Shown in pieces: positions 47,993-52,310 of a DNA stretch of 52,310 bases (the first letter of the stretch is position 1; each line of letters opens with the position of its first letter). The notes beneath the pieces were generated by a model. The model had not been told where the DNA came from. It was given only the letters and a program-made list of their open reading frames with translations, and made no database searches. Source of the DNA: Methanomassiliicoccales archaeon (GTDB lineage: Archaea; Thermoplasmatota; Thermoplasmata; RBG-16-68-12; SOIM01); NCBI GenBank assembly GCA_030593885.1, contig JAUVGH010000013.1, positions 1 through 52,310 of the forward strand. The letters are read 5' to 3'. Both the position numbers and the translations under genes were made by a program.

Positions 47993-50056
47993 ATGCGACT
48001 GGGCATAGATGTTGGGGGCACATTCACCGATCTAGTTCTGATCGACGATAAGACAGGAGAGACCACATACGAGAAGGCCCTGACCACCCCGAAAGATCTG
48101 TCAATGGGTGTCCTCAAAGGACTGGGCAGCGTTCTCAAGATGAGCGGTGCGTCGATGAAGGATGTCGATTACGTCGTCCACGGGACCACCATCGGCACCA
48201 ACGCTCTCATCCAGAGAAAGGGCGCCAGGACGGGGTTGATCACCACCGATGGGTTCCTCGACGTGCTGGAGATCGCCAGGTTCCAGAGGCCCCAGGAAGG
48301 CCTGTACGACTTCTACGTTCGAAACCCAGAACCATTAGTACCCAGACGATGGAGAAAAGGAGTTCCAGAGAGGGTGGACAGGGACGGCAAGATCATCAGG
48401 CGACTGGACGAGGATGCAACCAGGAATGTCATCAAGTTCTTCAAGAAAGAGAAGGTGGAATCCATTGCAGTTTCCCTCCTATTCTCATTCCTCAACCCCA
48501 AGCACGAGAGAAGGATCGCCAAGCTCATCAACGAGGTCTACCCCAAGGCCTACTTGTCGCTTTCATCCGAAGTCTCCCCAGAGTTCAGGGAGTACGAGAG
48601 GTCCTCGACTACCGTGATCAATGCATATCTCCAGCCCATACTGGACAGGTACCTTCAGACCCTGGACAAGAAGCTCACTAAGAAGTTCGGGAAGGTCGAC
48701 CTCCGCATAATGCAGGTCGGCGGGGGCATGATAACTCCCGATTCAGCGATCGGGATGGCGGTAAGCATCGTGAACTCCGGACCGGTCGGCGGTGCAGTGT
48801 CAGGTTCTCACATCGCTAATCAAACCAAGAACCTCAACGCGCTTTCGGTGGACATGGGCGGTACTAGCTTCGACATCTGCCTTATCGAGAAAGGGGAGCC
48901 AGCGATCTCTACCGAGGGCAAGTTCGAAGGGTTTCCGGTGAAGATCCCGGTCGTTGACGTCGCAGGAATTGGTGCAGGCGGAGGCAGCATCGCATGGTTG
49001 GATGTCGGTGGAATCCTCAATGTCGGTCCTCAGAGCGCCGGTTCGGATCCCGGTCCTGCATGTTACAATCTGGGAGGGTCGAAGCCCACGGTCACTGATG
49101 CGAATCTGGTTCTTGGAAGGCTGAATCCAGACTACTTCCTCGGGGGAGGAATGGGCCTCAATCTAGAACTGGCCAAGAAGGCGATCCGAGAACCCATCTC
49201 CAAGGAGCTCAAGTGGAGCGTCGAGAAGGCCGCAAACGGCGTCATCAGGGTGGTCAACGCCAACATGGTCAAGGGAATAAGCATTAGTTCCACCGAGAAG
49301 GGGCACGACGTCAGGGACTTCGGTCTGGTCGCGTTCGGCGGCGCTGGTCCTCTGCATGCGGTCCAATTGGCGAAAGAGATCGGGATTCCAAGAGTTGTCA
49401 TTCCCACGCTCCCGGGTAACTTCTCGGCCTTTGGGCTTCTGATCACCGATACAAGACACGATTACTGGAGGACGTTCAAGGCATCTCTGGCGGAACTTGA
49501 CGCAAAGAGGCTGGTCACAGAGTTCACCAAACTGGAGAGGAAAGCGATCCGGCAGCTGAAGGCCGAAGGCGTGTCCGAGAAGCAGAGCCAGATCCTGTGG
49601 ACCGCGGATATGAGATTCCACGGACAATCTTACGAACTGAACATCCCCATCAAGAGGACCAAGAAGCTGACATCCAAAGATATGGGGAAGATCGCGAGAG
49701 ACTTCAACAAGCTGCACCAGGAGGTCTATCAGTACAGTTCCCCCGTCGAAAATGTTGAGATCGTGAACATAAGGGTCAGGGCACTGGGTAAGTCACCAAA
49801 GCTCAAGCTGCCCAGGATGAAGAAAGCCTCTAGGGATCCAGAACCTGCACTGAAAGGACAGAGAAAGGTCTTCTTCGACGAGACTGGCTTCAGGAACAAC
49901 AACATCTACGATAGGTCCCAGTTGCGGTACGGGAACGTTCTGAAAGGCCCATGCATCGTGGAGGAGAGGATGTCCACATCGGTGCTTATTCCGGGCTCGG
50001 TTGGGGAAGTGGACGCCTACGGCAACATCGTTGTCAGAGTGGGGGGTGGTAGATGA
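47993..50056 (+). CDS. hyuA: Hydantoinase/oxoprolinase family subunit A (HyuA; acetone/acetophenone carboxylase-like)
   Basis: 687 residues. The ATP-binding ASKHA start is RLGIDVGGTFTDLVLID, with VHGTTIGTNALIQRKGA near 60 and VDMGGTSFDICLIE near 283. Then come GAGGGSIAW and SAGSDPGPACY, and GLVAFGGAGPLHA near 445. This family hydrolyses cyclic amides with ATP (N-methylhydantoin, 5-oxoproline) or, in acetone and acetophenone carboxylases, activates ketones for carboxylation. A ketone carboxylase would suit an aromatic degrader, but a third subunit, as in acetone carboxylase, is not next to it, so hydantoinase-type action is equally likely. ATG 47993 is preferred to the one at 47972 for its strong ribosome site. 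Confidence 0.87.
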   Translation: MRLGIDVGGTFTDLVLIDDKTGETTYEKALTTPKDLSMGVLKGLGSVLKMSGASMKDVDYVVHGTTIGTNALIQRKGARTGLITTDGFLDVLEIARFQRPQEGLYDFYVRNPEPLVPRRWRKGVPERVDRDGKIIRRLDEDATRNVIKFFKKEKVESIAVSLLFSFLNPKHERRIAKLINEVYPKAYLSLSSEVSPEFREYERSSTTVINAYLQPILDRYLQTLDKKLTKKFGKVDLRIMQVGGGMITPDSAIGMAVSIVNSGPVGGAVSGSHIANQTKNLNALSVDMGGTSFDICLIEKGEPAISTEGKFEGFPVKIPVVDVAGIGAGGGSIAWLDVGGILNVGPQSAGSDPGPACYNLGGSKPTVTDANLVLGRLNPDYFLGGGMGLNLELAKKAIREPISKELKWSVEKAANGVIRVVNANMVKGISISSTEKGHDVRDFGLVAFGGAGPLHAVQLAKEIGIPRVVIPTLPGNFSAFGLLITDTRHDYWRTFKASLAELDAKRLVTEFTKLERKAIRQLKAEGVSEKQSQILWTADMRFHGQSYELNIPIKRTKKLTSKDMGKIARDFNKLHQEVYQYSSPVENVEIVNIRVRALGKSPKLKLPRMKKASRDPEPALKGQRKVFFDETGFRNNNIYDRSQLRYGNVLKGPCIVEERMSTSVLIPGSVGEVDAYGNIVVRVGGGR

Positions 50057-51720
50057 TGGCGAAGTACAAGGCCGACCCCATCACCATGCAGGTCATTCGG
50101 TTCGGGATGGAACAGATCGCCGACGAGATGGGCTACACCCTGGTCAGGACGGCCAGATCTCCGATAATCAAGGAAATAATGGACATCACATGCGCGATTT
50201 TCAACGACGAGGGAGACACGATCGCTCAGGCTCACCATGCACCGATGCTTCTCACCGGTTTCGAACTCACCATGAAGACACTGGCAAGCCACTTCGAGCC
50301 CAAGGACCTCCATCCCGGAGACGTGATAATCTCCAACGACCCGTACATGGGCGGGCAGCACATCATGGACGTCCAGACATTCTCTCCGGTGCACTACGGT
50401 AAGAACCTGGTGGGCTTCGTCGGAACCATCGCTCATCAATCAGACATGGGGGGAATGGTCCCTGGCGGAGTAGCCGGCGGCATGACCGAGATCTATCAGG
50501 AAGGTCTCAGAATACCCATGATCAAGCTCTACAAGAGGTACAAGGAGAACGATGACGTCTTCGCGATAATCAGGAACAACATCAGGGTTCCGGACAACAC
50601 GATTGGCGACATCAAGGCGCAGGTCGCTTCCAATTACGTGGGCATCAAGAAGATCCAGCAGGTTTACAAGAAGTACGGAGTGGACGTGGTCCACAAATGC
50701 CTGAGGCGGTTGCTGAACTATTCCGAGACCAGAATGAGGGAGGGATTGAGAAACCTCCCGGATGGGACATACACCGGAAAGGCTTACATCGACGACGATG
50801 GAGTGACGGATGATCTGATCCCGGTCCAGGTGAACATTCATATCAATGACGACAAAGCAAAGGTGGACTTCAAGGGGACCAGCAAGCAGGTCAAAGGCAA
50901 CATCAACTGCCCCATCGCGACAACCCACGCAGCCGTTTTCTACACAATGATCGCTGTCGCGGACCCGCACGTTCCTCCCAATTCCGGTTGTTACAGGCCC
51001 GTGGAGATAGACGCCGAAGAAGGATTGATCATCAACCCCAAACTTCCATCTGCAGTTGCGGCAAGGACGAATTGTTCACAGAAGATCGTGGAGGCCATGC
51101 TCCAGGCACTGGCCAAGGCGGCTCCAGAGAAGGTCATGGCTGGGAGTCACGGACAGATAACCACATGCGGATTCAGTGGGTTCTACAAGGGCGAACGGTG
51201 GGTGTACACAGACATTCAAGGTGGAGGCGCTGGTGCACTGCCAACCATCGACGGCAAGGACGGCCAGGACTCCCATTTGGCGAGGTTCATGAACACTCCG
51301 ATTGAGGCGATTGAGCTGGAGTATCCGGTTAGGATCGAGAGGTTCGAGCTCATCCAGGACAGCGGCGGACCGGGCAAGTTCAGGGGCGCCATGGGATTGA
51401 GAAGGGACATCATGTTCCTGGTGGACGACGTCTCATGGGCGAGATACGGGGACACACAAGAGAAACCTCCGTTCGGGCTGTTCGGCGGCAAGGAGGGTGC
51501 AAAAGGGATATTCTATCTTGTTGACGACAAGGGTGAGAGGAGGGCCAAGGCAAAAGGCGTCAGCTTCCTCAACAAGTGGGACATCGTCAGTTTGAGACTC
51601 CCCGGCGGCGGAGGCTACGGCGACCCCAAGAAGAGGGACAGAAAGCTGGTAGAAGCGGACCTCCTGGACGGCAAGATATCAAAGAAGAGCGCTCAGCGGG
51701 ACTACGGATACAAGAAGTGA
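50053..51720 (+). CDS. hyuB: Hydantoinase family subunit B (HyuB)
   Basis: 555 residues of the HyuB family. It has QVIRFGMEQIADEMGYTLVRTARSP near the start and DEGDTIAQAHHAPMLLTG, with metal- and substrate-site motifs SNDPYMGGQHIMDV and GTIAHQSDMGGM. RIERFELIQDSGGPGKFRGAMGL and LPGGGGYGDP stand at the end. The ATG lies in ATGA overlap with hyuA. It works with HyuA as a heteromer in the cytoplasm. The convergent V4R gene begins just 1 nt beyond its stop. Confidence 0.88.
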   Translation: MMAKYKADPITMQVIRFGMEQIADEMGYTLVRTARSPIIKEIMDITCAIFNDEGDTIAQAHHAPMLLTGFELTMKTLASHFEPKDLHPGDVIISNDPYMGGQHIMDVQTFSPVHYGKNLVGFVGTIAHQSDMGGMVPGGVAGGMTEIYQEGLRIPMIKLYKRYKENDDVFAIIRNNIRVPDNTIGDIKAQVASNYVGIKKIQQVYKKYGVDVVHKCLRRLLNYSETRMREGLRNLPDGTYTGKAYIDDDGVTDDLIPVQVNIHINDDKAKVDFKGTSKQVKGNINCPIATTHAAVFYTMIAVADPHVPPNSGCYRPVEIDAEEGLIINPKLPSAVAARTNCSQKIVEAMLQALAKAAPEKVMAGSHGQITTCGFSGFYKGERWVYTDIQGGGAGALPTIDGKDGQDSHLARFMNTPIEAIELEYPVRIERFELIQDSGGPGKFRGAMGLRRDIMFLVDDVSWARYGDTQEKPPFGLFGGKEGAKGIFYLVDDKGERRAKAKGVSFLNKWDIVSLRLPGGGGYGDPKKRDRKLVEADLLDGKISKKSAQRDYGYKK

Positions 51721-51721
51721 A

Positions 51722-52228
51722 TCACTCCACCTTCTCGATGACGAAACGGCAGACCTTGTCCCCTTTGGCTTTGCATTCCTCCTCGGTCGATCTCACATTG
51801 GATCCCAGGACCGTGCTTCCCATTCCAGCCATTACGCCTTCTATCATGTGGCAGATGGCGCTCTTCGATGAACCATACTCTTCCGCAAAGGGAGAATTGT
51901 GAACCTCGACCACCAATCTTTCACCAAGCTCGACGAGCTCGAACCTTCCCCAGCCAAGCTGGGAACCCATGTTGCACATGAACTCCGCGACCTCCTTATT
52001 GGACAGATTGAACCTCTCTCTGTAAGCCTTGGTGGACAGCGAACCGCCTTCAAAGCCGCCCAGTGACATCGCTGCCGATGTTCTCTCTCCTATGGCCTTC
52101 TCCACCTCCTTCTGGAACCTCACTATGGTCTCTGGCCTGATGAGAATGTACCTCACGCCGTTGAAGGACATCTCTCCCTCTCCCATATCGAACTTGAGAT
52201 TCTCCGCGACTTGCTCACCTTTGTTCAT
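51722..52228 (-). CDS. V4R (4-vinyl reductase) domain small-ligand-binding protein
   Basis: 168 residues consisting of a V4R domain almost alone. The C-terminal signature EECKAKGDKVCRFVIEKVE and the VVEVHNSPFAEEYGSSKSAICHMIEGVMAGM region with its conserved cysteines are clear. V4R domains bind hydrophobic compounds and form the phenol/toluene-sensing part of DmpR and XylR; archaeal stand-alone versions are uncharacterised. Here it may sense an aromatic compound, which is inference. No DNA-binding part is present, so it would need a partner. A TATA-like CTTTATACAA lies about 60 nt upstream. Confidence 0.8.
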   Translation of the reverse strand: MNKGEQVAENLKFDMGEGEMSFNGVRYILIRPETIVRFQKEVEKAIGERTSAAMSLGGFEGGSLSTKAYRERFNLSNKEVAEFMCNMGSQLGWGRFELVELGERLVVEVHNSPFAEEYGSSKSAICHMIEGVMAGMGSTVLGSNVRSTEEECKAKGDKVCRFVIEKVE

Positions 52229-52282
52229 GAGTCAACACCCGTTCGACTTCCATGTGGTCGTCGCCAGCGAGATAGATTATGT

Positions 52283-52293
52283 TGTATAAAGAG
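52283..52293 (-). promoter_or_regulatory. TATA box for the V4R gene
   Basis: Minus-strand TCTTTATACAA about 60 nt before ATG 52228, predicting a leader near 30 nt. No clear ribosome site precedes the ATG. Confidence 0.4.
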
Positions 52294-52310
52294 ATTAGAG
52301 ATATGCAAAA

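Noticed and set aside
1-52310. tRNA, rRNA, insertion sequences, phage genes
   Set aside because: No cloverleaf-like sequence, rRNA core motif, transposase or integrase was found on either strand. Intergenic gaps are mostly under 180 nt.

Overview
The window looks like archaeal chromosome, most likely a Thermoplasmata-type (Thermoplasmatota) anaerobe; that lineage is inferred. Supporting signs are TATA-like boxes about 25 nt ahead of expected transcript starts, several leaderless or short-leader genes, Shine-Dalgarno-led GTG/TTG starts inside operons, thiolase plus DUF35 zinc-ribbon pairs, an ADP-forming acyl-CoA synthetase fragment, and giant secreted proteins ending in a membrane helix with an acidic Pro/Glu tail. 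No rRNA, tRNA, CRISPR array or insertion sequence was seen. Coding density is high and no gene-free stretch exceeds 300 bases.

The theme is anaerobic degradation of aromatic and other CoA-bound acids. The core (about 15.2-23.0 kb) is an ATP-dependent class I benzoyl-CoA reductase operon of the Bzd type. Its order is two HgdB/HgdA-type subunits, two BadF/BadG-type ATPases, a two-cluster ferredoxin, and a long NuoG/GltD-fused flavoprotein. This is the order reductase-reductase-ATPase-ATPase-ferredoxin-oxidoreductase known from Azoarcus bzdNOPQM...V. A small DUF2080-like protein and a GNAT acetyltransferase lead the operon. Elsewhere lie a Had-like zinc alcohol dehydrogenase (0.4-1.4 kb) and an Oah/BadI/MenB-type ring-cleavage crotonase carrying a zinc ribbon (8.6-9.5 kb). 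Together with the reductase these cover most of the upper benzoyl-CoA pathway; no clear dienoyl-CoA hydratase is in the window.

Layout: 1-300, edge of an ADP-forming acyl-CoA synthetase. 0.4-5.5 kb, Had-like dehydrogenase, a two-subunit CoA-transferase, and an SDR/thiolase/DUF35 operon. 5.5-8.6 kb, HDAC-type deacetylase and an ABC exporter. 9.7-15.1 kb, a 1789-residue surface protein. 15.2-23.0 kb, reductase operon. 23.0-31.9 kb, an old-yellow-enzyme/FadH flavoprotein, aminotransferase, indolepyruvate:ferredoxin oxidoreductase and aldehyde:ferredoxin oxidoreductase with its ferredoxin; these plausibly make the reduced ferredoxin used by the reductase. 31.9-35.7 kb, a PIN-domain pair, a MoaD-like protein, a second CoA-transferase and an unknown gene. 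35.7-43.8 kb (minus strand), an eight-gene operon of acyl-CoA dehydrogenase, MaoC hydratase, SDR, HMG-CoA-synthase-like/DUF35 fusion, thiolase, B12 mutase small and large subunits and a CaiB CoA-transferase. 43.9-47.9 kb, a surface-protein remnant, a degenerate Fic-like protein, a tiny antisense gene and a beta-helix surface protein. 48.0-51.7 kb, HyuA/HyuB. 51.7-52.2 kb, a V4R ligand-binding protein.

The most notable features are the complete Bzd-type reductase module with its NuoG-GltD fusion in an archaeal context, a mutase whose usual His-x-Gln active-site strand is replaced by glycines, an HMG-CoA-synthase-like protein lacking the catalytic cysteine, and the co-occurrence of a GNAT acetyltransferase and an HDAC-type deacetylase around aromatic catabolism genes.
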